Of a stretch of DNA of 64,000 bases, positions 1-9,656 are shown one piece after another. The stretch's first letter is position 1. The number at the start of each line of letters is the position of its first letter. The notes below the pieces were generated by a model, which searched no databases, was not told the origin of the DNA, and worked only from the letters and a program-made list of their open reading frames with translations. The translations under genes were made by a program, and so were the position numbers. The stretch is from an uncultured Desulfovibrio sp. (GTDB taxonomy: Bacteria > Desulfobacterota > Desulfovibrionia > Desulfovibrionales > Desulfovibrionaceae), in contig URBN01000009.1 in NCBI GenBank assembly GCA_900546145.1, positions 14,741 to 78,740 on the forward strand, written 5' to 3'.

Positions 1-1149
1 GGCATCGGCCCCATCACGCTTTTCGACGTTACCGATTACAAATGCAAGATTGCCGGTGAGGTCAAAGACTTCGACGGCTCGAAGTATTTATCCAAGAAGG
101 AAATCCGGCACATGGACCGCTTCACGCAGTTTGCGGTGGCGGGCGCCGACATGCTCTTTGAGGATTCCGGCTTTAAGGTGACGCCCGAGAACTGCGAAGA
201 CACAGGCTGTATCCTCGGCGTGGGCATCGGAGGACTGCGTACCATCGAGCTCAACTGCAAGAAGCTCATCGAGCAGGGTCCGAACAAAATTTCTCCCTTC
301 CTCATTCCCTCCTTCATCGCCAACATGGCTCCCGGCCACATCGCCATCAAATACGGCCTGCGCGGTCCCAATGTGGTCACCACCACGGCCTGCGCCTCGG
401 CCACCACGGCCATAGGCACCGCCTATTCCGAAATGCTCCTCGGCCGCATCCGCGCCTGTGTCACGGGCGGCGTCGAAGCTGCCATCACGCCTGTGGGCAT
501 TTCCGGTTTCTGCGCCCTGAAGGCCCTCTGCACCGATCACAACGACGATCCCACGCACGCCTCGAGGCCCTTTGACGCCGAGCGCAACGGCTTCATCAGC
601 GGCGAAGGCTGCGGTTTCCTCATGCTTGAACGCCTCGAGGACGCCCAGGCGCGCGGCGCGAAGATCTACGCCGAGATCGTGGGCTACGGCGCTTCCTGCG
701 ACGCTTTCCACATGACGGCCCCCGATGAGGACGGATCCGGCATGGCCCTCGCCATGCAGCGCGCCCTCAGAGACGCGGACCTGCCGCCCGAAGCCATCGA
801 ACACGTCAACGCGCACGCCACCTCGACCTACCTCAATGACCTCTGCGAGACCAGGGGCATGAAGCTCACCTTCGGGGAACACGCGAAGAAACTCCATATT
901 TCCGCCACCAAGTCCATGACCGGTCACCTTCTCGGCGGCGCCGGCGGCATCGAGGCCTGTTTCACGGCCCTCGCCCTGCATGAGAACACCATCCCCGGCA
1001 CTATTAACCTGACCCATCCGGACCCCGAATGCGACCTCGACTACACGAGCGACGGCTCGAAGCACCTTGAGTGCGGGTACGCGATGTCCAATAACTTCGG
1101 TTTCGGCGGCACCAACGCCAGCATCATCTTCAAAAAGTGGGACGCGTAA
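1..1149 (+). CDS. fabF: 3-oxoacyl-ACP synthase II (KAS II), 5' end outside window
   Basis: Condensing enzyme of type II fatty acid synthesis, which elongates acyl-ACP with malonyl-ACP in the cytoplasm. The frame is open from the first base, so the start codon lies upstream and roughly the first 30 residues are missing. The thiolase-fold catalytic triad is visible: the nucleophile Cys in TTACAS (codon at 391), the first His in NAHATST (codon at 814) and the second His in KSMTGH (codon at 925). The C-terminal GFGGTN glycine motif is also present. It ends 27 bp before glyA on the same strand and probably belongs to the same transcript, an arrangement known in Desulfovibrio. Nothing unusual is seen. 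Confidence 0.97.
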   Translation, partial: GIGPITLFDVTDYKCKIAGEVKDFDGSKYLSKKEIRHMDRFTQFAVAGADMLFEDSGFKVTPENCEDTGCILGVGIGGLRTIELNCKKLIEQGPNKISPFLIPSFIANMAPGHIAIKYGLRGPNVVTTTACASATTAIGTAYSEMLLGRIRACVTGGVEAAITPVGISGFCALKALCTDHNDDPTHASRPFDAERNGFISGEGCGFLMLERLEDAQARGAKIYAEIVGYGASCDAFHMTAPDEDGSGMALAMQRALRDADLPPEAIEHVNAHATSTYLNDLCETRGMKLTFGEHAKKLHISATKSMTGHLLGGAGGIEACFTALALHENTIPGTINLTHPDPECDLDYTSDGSKHLECGYAMSNNFGFGGTNASIIFKKWDA

Positions 1150-1176
1150 GGCGCCCCGGGATAAAAAAGGAATACC

Positions 1177-2415
1177 ATGGACGACATTCTCCTTGAGGAT
1201 CCGGAACTCGCCCGCGCCATTGTGCTCGAAAGCGACCGTCAGATCAGCAAACTGGAACTCATCGCCTCCGAAAACTTCGTTTCCCCCGCCGTGCGCCAGG
1301 CTCAGGGAAGCTGCCTGACCCACAAGTACGCTGAAGGCTATCCGGGACACCGCTACTACGGCGGCTGCGAATACGTGGACATCGCCGAGAACCTGGCCAT
1401 CGACCGCGCGAAGAAGCTCTTCGGATGCGGCTACGCCAACGTGCAGCCCCATTCCGGCTCCCAGGCCAACATGGCCGCCTATTTCTCCGTCATGAAGCCC
1501 GGCGACACCCTGCTCGGCATGAATCTCTCCGATGGCGGCCACCTCACCCACGGCAGCCCGGTCAACTTCTCCGGCCGCTTCTTCCATGTGGAGTCCTACG
1601 GCATCGCGAAGGAAACCGGCCGCATCGACTACGATGAAGTGGAACAGAAGGCCATGGAGTGTCATCCGCAGGTCATCATGGCCGGCGCTTCCGCCTACCC
1701 GCGCGTCATCGACTTCAAGCGCTTCCGTGAAATCGCCGACAAGGTGGGCGCCAAACTCTTCGTGGACATGGCCCACATCGCCGGCCTCGTGGCCACGGGC
1801 GTGCATCCCTCTCCCGTGCCCTACGCCCATATCGTGACCACCACCACGCACAAGACCCTGCGCGGTCCCCGCGGCGGCATGATCCTCTCTTCCGAAGACA
1901 TGGCCAAGAAAATCAACAGCCAGATCTTCCCCGGCTGCCAGGGCGGCCCGCTCATGCATGTCATCGCGGCCAAGGCCGTGGCTTTCGGCGAGGCCCTGCG
2001 TCCTTCCTTCAAAACCTACACGCAGCAGATCGTGAAAAACGCCGCCGTGCTGGCCAAATGCCTCATGGACGGCGGCTATGATCTCGTGAGCGGCGGCACG
2101 GACAACCACCTCATGCTCATGGATCTGCGCGCCAAGGACTTCACCGGCAAGGACGCCGAGCACGCCCTCGATCAGGCCGGCATCACCGTGAACAAGAACA
2201 CGGTGCCCTTCGAAACCAGGTCTCCTTTCGTCACGAGCGGCATCCGTCTCGGAACCGCCGCCCTCACCACGCGCGGCATGAAGGAAGACGACATGCGCAC
2301 CGTGGCCGGCTTCATCCTCAACGTGCTTGATCACATCAAGGACGAGGCCGTCATCGAAAAGACCCGCAGGGAAGTCGAGGAGTTCGCCCGCAGCTTCCCG
2401 ATCTTCACCTGGTAG
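1177..2415 (+). CDS. glyA: Serine hydroxymethyltransferase
   Basis: PLP enzyme interconverting serine and glycine with transfer of a one-carbon unit to tetrahydrofolate. It is 412 aa, the normal bacterial length. The N-terminal IASENFVS motif and the PLP-binding Lys (about residue 226) within TTTTHKT followed by LRGPRGG are both clear. The ATG start fits the family N-terminus and has an AAAAGGAA stretch upstream. It follows fabF closely and precedes a nucleotide deaminase after about 115 bp, consistent with a one-carbon/nucleotide/riboflavin cluster. Confidence 0.97.
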   Translation: MDDILLEDPELARAIVLESDRQISKLELIASENFVSPAVRQAQGSCLTHKYAEGYPGHRYYGGCEYVDIAENLAIDRAKKLFGCGYANVQPHSGSQANMAAYFSVMKPGDTLLGMNLSDGGHLTHGSPVNFSGRFFHVESYGIAKETGRIDYDEVEQKAMECHPQVIMAGASAYPRVIDFKRFREIADKVGAKLFVDMAHIAGLVATGVHPSPVPYAHIVTTTTHKTLRGPRGGMILSSEDMAKKINSQIFPGCQGGPLMHVIAAKAVAFGEALRPSFKTYTQQIVKNAAVLAKCLMDGGYDLVSGGTDNHLMLMDLRAKDFTGKDAEHALDQAGITVNKNTVPFETRSPFVTSGIRLGTAALTTRGMKEDDMRTVAGFILNVLDHIKDEAVIEKTRREVEEFARSFPIFTW

Positions 2416-2530
2416 CGTAAAACCGGATCACACAGACTGCAGGAAACGGGGAGGCGCCGCGGGACTGACCCGCCCGCCTCCCCTCACGTACCCGCAGTCC
2501 GGAAGATTCCATCCCGCAGCGGAGGTTACC

Positions 2531-3055
2531 ATGCCACAGCGCCTGCCCTGGCCGGAATATTTCATGCGCATCGCCTATATGGTCAGCGAGCGCTCCACCT
2601 GCATCCGCCGCAGGGTCGGATGCGTCCTCGTCAAGGATAAGCGCATCCTGGCCACCGGATACAACGGCGCCCCTTCGGGCGTGCGCCACTGCCTCGACAT
2701 CGGCTGCCTCAGGGACAAACTGCACATCCCCTCGGGACAGCGCCACGAAATCTGCCGCGGCACCCACGCCGAGCAGAACAGCATCATCCAGGCCGCGACG
2801 CACGGCGTGTCCATACTGGGGTGTGATGTCTACTGTACGACGCACCCCTGCCTGCAGTGCTGCAAAATGCTCATCAACTGCGGCGTGAAAAACATCTTTT
2901 ACTGCGAAAGCTATCCGGACGATCTGGCCGCTGAGATGCTTGAGGAAGCCGGCATCAGGACCGAGCCCATGGAGAAACCCTCGCCCATGCCGGTTCCGGA
3001 TCCGCAATTCCATCCTGCCGGCGCCAGTCAGGGAGGACACGGCGATGAGTGCTGA
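2531..3055 (+). CDS. Deoxycytidylate (dCMP) deaminase family protein
   Basis: Zinc-dependent cytidine/deoxycytidylate deaminase, 174 aa. The zinc and catalytic residues are visible as HAE (His79, Glu81) and PCLQC (Cys107, Cys110), and the N-terminal VGCVLVKD and GYNGAPSG segments are typical of dCMP deaminases (ComEB-like). Likely role: dCMP to dUMP in thymidylate supply. The open frame extends much further upstream, but the GGAGG at 2521-2525 placed 5 bp before ATG 2531 and the family N-terminus fix the start there. Its last 11 bases overlap the start of ribD, so the two genes are probably translationally coupled. Confidence 0.93.
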   Translation: MPQRLPWPEYFMRIAYMVSERSTCIRRRVGCVLVKDKRILATGYNGAPSGVRHCLDIGCLRDKLHIPSGQRHEICRGTHAEQNSIIQAATHGVSILGCDVYCTTHPCLQCCKMLINCGVKNIFYCESYPDDLAAEMLEEAGIRTEPMEKPSPMPVPDPQFHPAGASQGGHGDEC

Positions 3056-4205
3056 AGAACTTCCGGCCGCTCTGGCCGCCCTTTACCAGAAGGCCATGCG
3101 CGAGGCCGTCACCGAAGCGGAGAAGGGCCGGTTCACTGCCTGCCCCAATCCCACTGTGGGCGCGGTGCTCATCCGGGACGGAAACATCGTGGCCCGCGGC
3201 TATCACCACAAGGCCGGACAGCCCCACGCGGAAATCATGTGCCTCAGGGACGCCCAGGCGAAGGGCATTGATCCGAAAGGATGCACCATTGCCGTGACGC
3301 TCGAGCCCTGCAACCACACGGGACGCACGGGCCCCTGCTCCGAAGCCCTCATCCGGGCGGGAGTGAAGCGCGTGGTCATCGGCATGCGCGATCCCAATCC
3401 GAAGGCTGCGGGCGGAGCGGAGCGTCTGCGCATGGCTGGCGTGGAAGTCATTGAGAACGTCCTTGAGGAGGAATGCCGGGATCTCGCCGCGGACTTCGTT
3501 ACGTGGACCGTGAAGAAACGTCCCTTCGTCATCCTCAAGCTGGCCTCTACCCTTGACGGGCGCATCGCCACATCATCCGGACAGTCCCGCTGGGTCACGG
3601 GAGAGACAGCCCGATCTGCGGTGCACGGACTGCGCCGCGGCGTGGGGCTCGCCGGAGGAGCCGTTCTCGTGGGCGGCAGGACTTTCAGGGAAGACGACCC
3701 CGAACTCACGGCAAGGCCGGCGGATGAGAACACAAAACAGCCCCTGGCCTGCGTTCTCACTTCGCGTCTGCCCGATCCGGGAGACAATTTTCACCTGCTG
3801 AGGGAACGCCCCGAGCAGACTCTCTTCTTCACAGGCCGCGACGAGGCCGCATCCCCCGCAGCCGACGCCCTGCGCGATCTCGGCGTGCGCGTCATCGGCA
3901 TGGAAGGAGAGAACGGCGCCCTCGATCTTCAGGGTATGCTGAACGCCCTGTGGGAGCTTGGCTGCCCCTACGTCCTCTGCGAAGGCGGCGGTTCCATGGG
4001 CCTCTCCCTCGTGGAGCAGGGGCTCTGCGATCTCTTCCTCCTGCACATGGCCCCGAAGATTCTGGGCGATGAGAAGGCGAGGCCTCTCTTTTCGGGGCGC
4101 AGTCCTGAAACGATGGAAGACGCCATCGGCATGCGCCTCGCCGGCGTGCGGAGGCTGGGGGACGATCTCGAGCTCAGGCTCTTCCCCAGAGGCGGGGAGA
4201 AGTAA
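3045..4205 (+). CDS. ribD: Bifunctional riboflavin biosynthesis deaminase/reductase
   Basis: Deaminates and then reduces the pyrimidine intermediate in riboflavin synthesis. The 386-aa protein has an N-terminal zinc deaminase domain (HAE at residues 61-63; PC at 88-89 and Cys98 as remaining ligands) and a C-terminal RibD reductase domain from about residue 155 (LKLASTLDGRIA, VGGRTFREDDPELTAR, EGGGSMG). ATG 3045 is chosen over upstream starts because GGAGGA lies at 3032-3037 and the family N-terminus begins there. It overlaps the deaminase gene and is followed 3 bp later by ribE. Confidence 0.96.
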   Translation: MSAEELPAALAALYQKAMREAVTEAEKGRFTACPNPTVGAVLIRDGNIVARGYHHKAGQPHAEIMCLRDAQAKGIDPKGCTIAVTLEPCNHTGRTGPCSEALIRAGVKRVVIGMRDPNPKAAGGAERLRMAGVEVIENVLEEECRDLAADFVTWTVKKRPFVILKLASTLDGRIATSSGQSRWVTGETARSAVHGLRRGVGLAGGAVLVGGRTFREDDPELTARPADENTKQPLACVLTSRLPDPGDNFHLLRERPEQTLFFTGRDEAASPAADALRDLGVRVIGMEGENGALDLQGMLNALWELGCPYVLCEGGGSMGLSLVEQGLCDLFLLHMAPKILGDEKARPLFSGRSPETMEDAIGMRLAGVRRLGDDLELRLFPRGGEK

Positions 4206-4208
4206 ACG

Positions 4209-4886
4209 ATGTTCACAGGCATCATTCAGGGACAGGGTGTCATTGAGCGCCTCTCCCGCCAGGCCGGCCAGTGCCGGCTCACCATAGCCCCGCGCTTCGA
4301 TTTTCCCGACATTGTGGACGGGGAATCCATCGCCGTAAACGGCACGTGTCTTTCCGTGGAACACCACGAAGGCAGTGTCTTCTCGCTCTACGCCTCGCGG
4401 GAGACCATGAACAGGACAACGCTCGGCAGGCTTCACGAGGGAAGTCTCGTCAATCTCGAGCGGGCTCTTGCCGTGGGCGACCGGCTCGGCGGGCACATCG
4501 TCGCGGGCCACGTGGACTGCCTCGCCACGGTGGAGAGCATCACGAGGAGCGGCGACTCCCTTGTCTGCCGCCTCGGCTTTCCCGAGGCCTTCGGCCCGGA
4601 GGTGGTTCCCAAGGGGTCCGTGACCCTTGACGGCATCAGCCTGACCATCAACGAGTGCGGAAACAATTTTCTCACAGTCAACATCATCCCGGACACGCAG
4701 GAGCGCACGACCATGCGCCTGTGGAAGCCGGGAGTCAGCGTCAATATGGAGACGGACATCATCGGCAAGTATGTCCGCCGGCAGCTCCCCGGCAGCCGGG
4801 ACGGCGCAAACGGGGACGAAAAGGGAGCGGCGGCCTCATCCGCCGGCATCACCAGGGATTTCCTCCTGGGAAACGGCTTCTTTTAG
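4209..4886 (+). CDS. ribE: Riboflavin synthase, alpha subunit
   Basis: Catalyses dismutation of two 6,7-dimethyl-8-ribityllumazine molecules to riboflavin. The 225-aa sequence starts with the hallmark MFTGII and shows the second lumazine-binding repeat around GDRLGGHIVAGHVD. It is separated from ribD by 3 bp and from ribH by 12 bp. In Desulfovibrio operons known to me, a bifunctional ribBA gene usually sits between ribE and ribH; here there is no room for one. Confidence 0.96.
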   Translation: MFTGIIQGQGVIERLSRQAGQCRLTIAPRFDFPDIVDGESIAVNGTCLSVEHHEGSVFSLYASRETMNRTTLGRLHEGSLVNLERALAVGDRLGGHIVAGHVDCLATVESITRSGDSLVCRLGFPEAFGPEVVPKGSVTLDGISLTINECGNNFLTVNIIPDTQERTTMRLWKPGVSVNMETDIIGKYVRRQLPGSRDGANGDEKGAAASSAGITRDFLLGNGFF

Positions 4887-4898
4887 GAGAAATACACC

Positions 4899-5363
4899 AT
4901 GCCACGCACTATCGAAGGGCAGATGAACGCCAGCAAGCTGCGCATCGCCATCATCGCCGCCCGTTTTAATGATTTCATCGTCGACCGTCTGATTTCCGGA
5001 GCCATGGACTATCTCACCCGCCACGGCATGGATCCCGATCACGCCGTGATCATCCGCGTCCCCGGGGCTTTTGAGCTTCCCGTCGTCTGCAAAAAGGTAG
5101 CGGAGAGCCGCAAGTTCGACGGCATCGTCGCTCTCGGCGCGGTGATCCGCGGCTCCACGCCGCACTTCGATTACGTCTGCAGCGAGGCCGCCAAGGGTAT
5201 CGCCCAGGTCTCCCTGTCCACGGAAACGCCCATCGGCTTCGGCCTCCTGACCTGCGACAACCTGGAACAGGCCATCGAACGCGCCGGCGTCAAGAACGGC
5301 AACAAGGGTGTCGATGCGGCCAGCGCCATGCTCGAGACCTTCCGCGTCATGGAGCAGCTCTAA
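4899..5363 (+). CDS. ribH: 6,7-dimethyl-8-ribityllumazine synthase
   Basis: Forms the lumazine precursor from the RibD pathway product and 3,4-dihydroxy-2-butanone 4-phosphate. It is 154 aa, normal for the family. Characteristic segments are visible: AARFNDFIVDRL near the N-terminus, VPGAFELP in the middle, and GAVIRGSTPHFDYVC with the catalytic His. The start is ATG 4899, preceded by AGGAGAAA. It abuts nusB, whose ATG directly follows the TAA of ribH. Confidence 0.97.
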   Translation: MPRTIEGQMNASKLRIAIIAARFNDFIVDRLISGAMDYLTRHGMDPDHAVIIRVPGAFELPVVCKKVAESRKFDGIVALGAVIRGSTPHFDYVCSEAAKGIAQVSLSTETPIGFGLLTCDNLEQAIERAGVKNGNKGVDAASAMLETFRVMEQL

Positions 5364-5867
5364 ATGGCCGGGGGAAAAGGACGCGGCGCCACGCGCCACG
5401 CGGCGCGCGAGCGCGCCTTTGAGGTGCTCTACAGCCTCTGCTTCCAGGAAGCCCGGGATATCGACGCTCTCGAAAAGGCCTTCCGCAGCCGTCCGGACGC
5501 GAAGGCCGATCCCGCCGGCGTTCCCTCGGAAGGCGCCGGCCAGCCGGAGGAATCCCCTGCAGAGGAACCGCTTCCCGAACCCAAAGGATTCGACTGGGAG
5601 CTCACCAAGGGCGTGTGGAAGAACACCGCCGGACTCGATAAAATCATTGAGGCCCATTCCCGCCACTGGAACATGAAGCGCATCGGCAGGATCGAACTCA
5701 CCATCCTGCGCATCGCGGCCTACGAGATCACGCAGACGGACACGCCGCCCAAAGCGGCCATTGACGAGGCCCTGAAGCTGACCCGCACTTTTGCGGGCGA
5801 CAACGCGGTAAGCTTTGTCAACGGTGTTCTGGACGCACTGGCGAAGTCGCAGGAACAGGCATCTTAG
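5364..5867 (+). CDS. nusB: Transcription antitermination factor NusB
   Basis: RNA-binding factor of the ribosomal antitermination complex. The 167-aa protein has the N-terminal R-x-x-A-R-E-R-AFEVLYSL segment and the C-terminal NAVSFVNGVLDAL segment expected of NusB. It is longer than the usual 130-150 aa because of a Pro/Glu/Gly-rich insertion around residues 40-75, probably a flexible loop. The start codon immediately follows the ribH stop codon, implying coupled translation; ribH-nusB adjacency is very common in bacteria. Confidence 0.93.
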   Translation: MAGGKGRGATRHAARERAFEVLYSLCFQEARDIDALEKAFRSRPDAKADPAGVPSEGAGQPEESPAEEPLPEPKGFDWELTKGVWKNTAGLDKIIEAHSRHWNMKRIGRIELTILRIAAYEITQTDTPPKAAIDEALKLTRTFAGDNAVSFVNGVLDALAKSQEQAS

Positions 5868-5951
5868 GCAGGAATATTTTTTATTGCACTGATTTGAGCG
5901 CGGAGCCGCCTTTCGGGGACGTTCCGCGCCAGGGCGGACAGAAGGCAGACA

Positions 5952-8465
5952 ATGACACAGGAACGCTACAACCCTCAGGAAATCGAAATCAAATGGCAGA
6001 AGCGCTGGGCTGAGTCCAAAGCTTTCGCCTGCAGCAACACAAGCGACAAACCGAAGTACTACGTGCTGGAAATGTTCCCCTATCCCTCGGGGAACCTGCA
6101 CATGGGACACGTACGCAACTACAGCATCGGCGACGTGCTGGCCCGCGCCAAACGCATGCAGGGCTTCAATGTCCTGCATCCCATCGGATGGGACGCCTTT
6201 GGCCTGCCCGCCGAAAACGCGGCCATCAAGCACAACACGCACCCGGCCGACTGGACCTATGCCAACATCGACAACATGCGCGCCCAGATGAAGCGCCTCG
6301 GCTTCTCCTACGACTGGGATCGTGAAACCGCCACCTGCCGCCCCGAATACTACCGCTGGGAACAGCTCTTCTTCCTGAAGCTTCTGGAAAAGGGCCTCGC
6401 CTACCGCAAGAAGTCCGCGCAGAACTGGTGCCCGTCCTGCCACACCGTTCTGGCCAACGAACAGGTCATCGACGGCAAATGCTGGCGCTGCGACACGCCC
6501 GTGGAGCAGAAGGATCTCGAGCAGTGGTTTCTGCGCATCACGGCCTACGCCGACGAACTCCTGAAGGATCTCGATCTCCTGAAGGGCGGCTGGCCCGACC
6601 GCGTCCTGGCCATGCAGCACAACTGGATCGGCCGCTCCGAAGGCGCAGAGGTACGCTTCGATCTTGAAAAGCCCGTGGACGGCGCCGACCACATCGACGT
6701 CTTTACAACCCGTCCGGATACCCTGTTCGGCGCTTCCTTTATCGTCATGGCCCCCGAACATCCGCTCGCTGCCCAGCTCATCAAGGGCAGCCCGGACGAG
6801 GCCTCCATCACGGCCTTCATCGATCACGTGCGCAACATGGACCGCATTGAGCGCCAGTCCGACACGCTCGAGAAGGAAGGCGTTTTCACAGGCGCCTACG
6901 CCCTGCATCCCCTGACGGGCAAACGCATCCCCATCTGGCTCGGCAACTTCGTCATTTCCACCTACGGCACGGGCGCGGTCATGAGCGTCGCGGCCCACGA
7001 CCAGCGCGACTTCGACTTCGCCCGCAAATACCATCTCCCCATCATCCAGGTCATCAGCCCTGACGGGAAGGCCCACAATACGGACGAATGGACCGAAGCC
7101 CACGCCGAGCCTGGCGTTCTCGTCAATTCCGGCGAATACGACGGCACGCCCAGCCTGAAGGCCAAGGAGCTCATCACCGGGAAGCTCGAAGCTCTCGGCA
7201 AGGGAAAAAAGAAAACCCAGTTCCGCCTGCGCGACTGGAACATTTCCCGCCAGCGCTACTGGGGCGCCCCCATCCCCGTGGTCTACTGCGAGAAATGCGG
7301 CGTGGTTCCGGAAAAGCCCGAAAACCTGCCCATTCTCCTGCCCCTGCATGTGAAGACCGAGCCGGACGGCAAGTCGCCTCTTCCCAAGACGGAATCGTTC
7401 TATAAGTGCACCTGTCCGAAGTGCGGCGGCCCCGCACGCCGCGAAACGGACACCATGGACACCTTCGTGGAGTCGAGCTGGTACTTCGCCCGCTATACCT
7501 CGGCGAGGAACGACAAAGCGGCCTTTGACATGGACGCCCTCAGGTACTGGCTCCCCGTGGATCAGTACATCGGCGGCGTGGAACACGCCATTCTGCACCT
7601 GCTCTACTCCCGCTTCTTCACCAAGGCCCTGCGCGATCTCGGCTTCTACCCGAAAGATCTCGACGAGCCCTTCAAGCGTCTGCTCACCCAGGGCATGGTT
7701 CTGCTCGACGGCAGCAAGATGAGCAAATCCAAGGGCAACATCGTCAACCCCACGGAAATGATCGACCGCTACGGGGCCGACACGGTACGCCTCTTCTGCC
7801 TCTTCGCCGCTCCGCCGGAACGCGATTTCGACTGGACTGAGTCCGGCATCGAGGGCGCGAGCCGCTTCCTGCAGCGCATCTGGCGCCTCTTCCACGAGAA
7901 CCGCAGCATTCTGAAGACCGTCAGGGGCTGTTCCTCCACGGCTGAAGACTGCGTGACGCCGGAAGCCAGGGATCTCAGGGGCCGCGAGCACGCCACAGTG
8001 AAAAAGGCCGGCGAGGACATGGGCCTCAGGAACCAGTTCAACACGGCCATTTCCGCCATCATGGAACTCGTCAACGCCATGTACGCCTACCGTGAGAAGA
8101 TGGGCGACAGCGAGGGAGAGCGCAATGTCTTCTCCTCGGCCATGGCCACGGTTATCACTACCCTCTCCCCCATCACCCCGCACATCTGCGAGGAACTCTG
8201 GGAACGTCTCGGACACACCAGCCATCTGGCCGGCGAGCCCTGGCCCACGTATGACGAAAAGGCCATGGTGAAAGACACCCAGACCATAGCCCTGCAGGTC
8301 AACGGCAAGCTCAGGGGGACCATGGAAGCACCTACGGGCGCGGACAAGAAGACCCTCGAGGATCTCGCCCTCGCCACGGAACAGATCCGGCGCTTCACGA
8401 AAGATCTGACCATACGCAAGGTCATTGTCGTTCCCGGCAAGATCGTCAACATCGTGGCCAAGTAG
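5952..8465 (+). CDS. leuS: Leucyl-tRNA synthetase
   Basis: Class I aminoacyl-tRNA synthetase charging tRNA-Leu. The 837-aa protein carries the HIGH-type motif HMGH (residues 50-53), zinc-binding cysteine clusters (WCPSCHT...CWRC near 160-180, and a second set near 445-485), the editing (CP1) domain from about 220 to 400, and KMSKS at 589-593. Length and order of domains are standard. It starts 85 bp after nusB and is followed 6 bp later by holA. Confidence 0.98.
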   Translation: MTQERYNPQEIEIKWQKRWAESKAFACSNTSDKPKYYVLEMFPYPSGNLHMGHVRNYSIGDVLARAKRMQGFNVLHPIGWDAFGLPAENAAIKHNTHPADWTYANIDNMRAQMKRLGFSYDWDRETATCRPEYYRWEQLFFLKLLEKGLAYRKKSAQNWCPSCHTVLANEQVIDGKCWRCDTPVEQKDLEQWFLRITAYADELLKDLDLLKGGWPDRVLAMQHNWIGRSEGAEVRFDLEKPVDGADHIDVFTTRPDTLFGASFIVMAPEHPLAAQLIKGSPDEASITAFIDHVRNMDRIERQSDTLEKEGVFTGAYALHPLTGKRIPIWLGNFVISTYGTGAVMSVAAHDQRDFDFARKYHLPIIQVISPDGKAHNTDEWTEAHAEPGVLVNSGEYDGTPSLKAKELITGKLEALGKGKKKTQFRLRDWNISRQRYWGAPIPVVYCEKCGVVPEKPENLPILLPLHVKTEPDGKSPLPKTESFYKCTCPKCGGPARRETDTMDTFVESSWYFARYTSARNDKAAFDMDALRYWLPVDQYIGGVEHAILHLLYSRFFTKALRDLGFYPKDLDEPFKRLLTQGMVLLDGSKMSKSKGNIVNPTEMIDRYGADTVRLFCLFAAPPERDFDWTESGIEGASRFLQRIWRLFHENRSILKTVRGCSSTAEDCVTPEARDLRGREHATVKKAGEDMGLRNQFNTAISAIMELVNAMYAYREKMGDSEGERNVFSSAMATVITTLSPITPHICEELWERLGHTSHLAGEPWPTYDEKAMVKDTQTIALQVNGKLRGTMEAPTGADKKTLEDLALATEQIRRFTKDLTIRKVIVVPGKIVNIVAK

Positions 8466-8471
8466 GAAACA

Positions 8472-9458
8472 ATGACGGCAAACGGACACAGTACGGCGCG
8501 TCCGGGCTTCCTTTTTCTTGTATGCCCGGACGCGCAGCTTCTGCGCGAACGGTTCGGACAGGCGGAGAAGGACAACCCGCCTCAGGATGGCGGAACCTGG
8601 GACAAATCCTGCTACTGGGGCGACACGGAGCCCCTGCAGGACTTCTGGTCCAATCTCGCGGAGACGAGCCTTTTCGGCGCCAGCCACTTCATCGTGGTGC
8701 GTCAGGCGAATCTGTGGCCGCCTTCACTCTGGCGCAGGCTGGATAAAATTCTGTCCCGCCCGCTCGGCAGCAGCCTGCCCGTCTTCTGCCTCGAAAACGC
8801 CTGGGACCGCGGGCGCCCGAAGCTGCCCGTGTTTTTCTCCAAACTGTCCTGTTTCGACTTCGCCGGCAAAAGGGGCTGGATCTGGCGCAGCGAGGGCCTC
8901 ACGGACAGAAATATCGGCAGATTCATCCAGAAGGAGGCCGCGGCCCGCGGCCTCAGTATCCCGCCGCAGGTTCTGCAGCACTTTGCGGAAACGGTGCCCC
9001 GTTCGGCCGAAATCGTGTGCAATGAACTCGATAAGGTCATGCTCATGCACCCGGAGAAGGGCGAAGTGAGCCCTTCCATGCTGGCCACGGCCGACTGGGC
9101 CCCTGACGCCAGCCTCTTCGAATGCCTCGACTGCCTCTACCGCGGCGACGCCAGAGGCACCTGGCGCGAGCTCGCCCGTGTCACGGACATGGACACGGCC
9201 GCCTTCCAGCTCCTCGGCCTCCTGGCCATGAACCTGCGGAAGTTCTGGCTGAGCATGTCCCACGACAAAGTCTCGTTTTACGGCACGGCCGCAGGCATGA
9301 TGCCCCGCGTAGCCAGCCATCTCGGCCCCCGGGGGCTGGCCGCGGCGCTCTCGGCCGTGGCTGACGCCGAAAAGGCCATCAAGACCGGACAGGCCGATCC
9401 CGGTCCTGCCATCGAATTTCTCCTCTCCCGCCTGCTTCCCCTCTTCCGCCGCGCCTGA
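8472..9458 (+). CDS. holA: DNA polymerase III delta subunit (HolA) homologue
   Basis: Clamp-loader delta subunit family, 328 aa. The layout matches HolA: a divergent N-terminal nucleotide-fold domain that begins with a FLFLVCPDAQL strand and contains NLAETSLFGASHFIVVRQAN, a middle segment beginning IGRFIQKEAAARGLSI, and a C-terminal helical region ending in EFLLSRLLPLF. There is no Walker A motif, as expected for delta. It is 6 bp downstream of leuS, a pairing common in proteobacteria. Identification rests on overall pattern and context rather than a single signature. Confidence 0.75.
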   Translation: MTANGHSTARPGFLFLVCPDAQLLRERFGQAEKDNPPQDGGTWDKSCYWGDTEPLQDFWSNLAETSLFGASHFIVVRQANLWPPSLWRRLDKILSRPLGSSLPVFCLENAWDRGRPKLPVFFSKLSCFDFAGKRGWIWRSEGLTDRNIGRFIQKEAAARGLSIPPQVLQHFAETVPRSAEIVCNELDKVMLMHPEKGEVSPSMLATADWAPDASLFECLDCLYRGDARGTWRELARVTDMDTAAFQLLGLLAMNLRKFWLSMSHDKVSFYGTAAGMMPRVASHLGPRGLAAALSAVADAEKAIKTGQADPGPAIEFLLSRLLPLFRRA

Positions 9459-9470
9459 CCCCCTGCCCCC

Positions 9471-9499
9471 TTGCCAAGGCCCGAATCCTGCTTATCTAT
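9471..9499 (+). promoter_or_regulatory. Candidate sigma-70 promoter for lon
   Basis: TTGCCA at 9471-9476 and TATCTA at 9494-9499 are separated by 17 bp. This would give a leader of about 150 nt before lon. No convincing heat-shock promoter sequence was found by eye. Confidence 0.4.
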
Positions 9500-9656
9500 A
9501 GAGTCTATAACTGTGGCTGTCGGCCGCGCGGATTCCGGGCGTTACCGCCATCCGGTCCGCAAAAACCGGCCGGACAGCCGTCTCATTCGTTACGCAGGAG
9601 CAGGCCAAGCGCCTCCACAGGGTCCAGAGAATCCCGGAGACGCGGGAGATACATAT

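Noticed and set aside
4836..8687. A 1283-codon open frame on the minus strand across ribH-nusB-leuS
   Set aside because: It is antisense to genes with clear family motifs; the composition (Gly/Ala/Val/His/Asp-rich, no recognisable domain) is that of a shadow of GC-rich codons.
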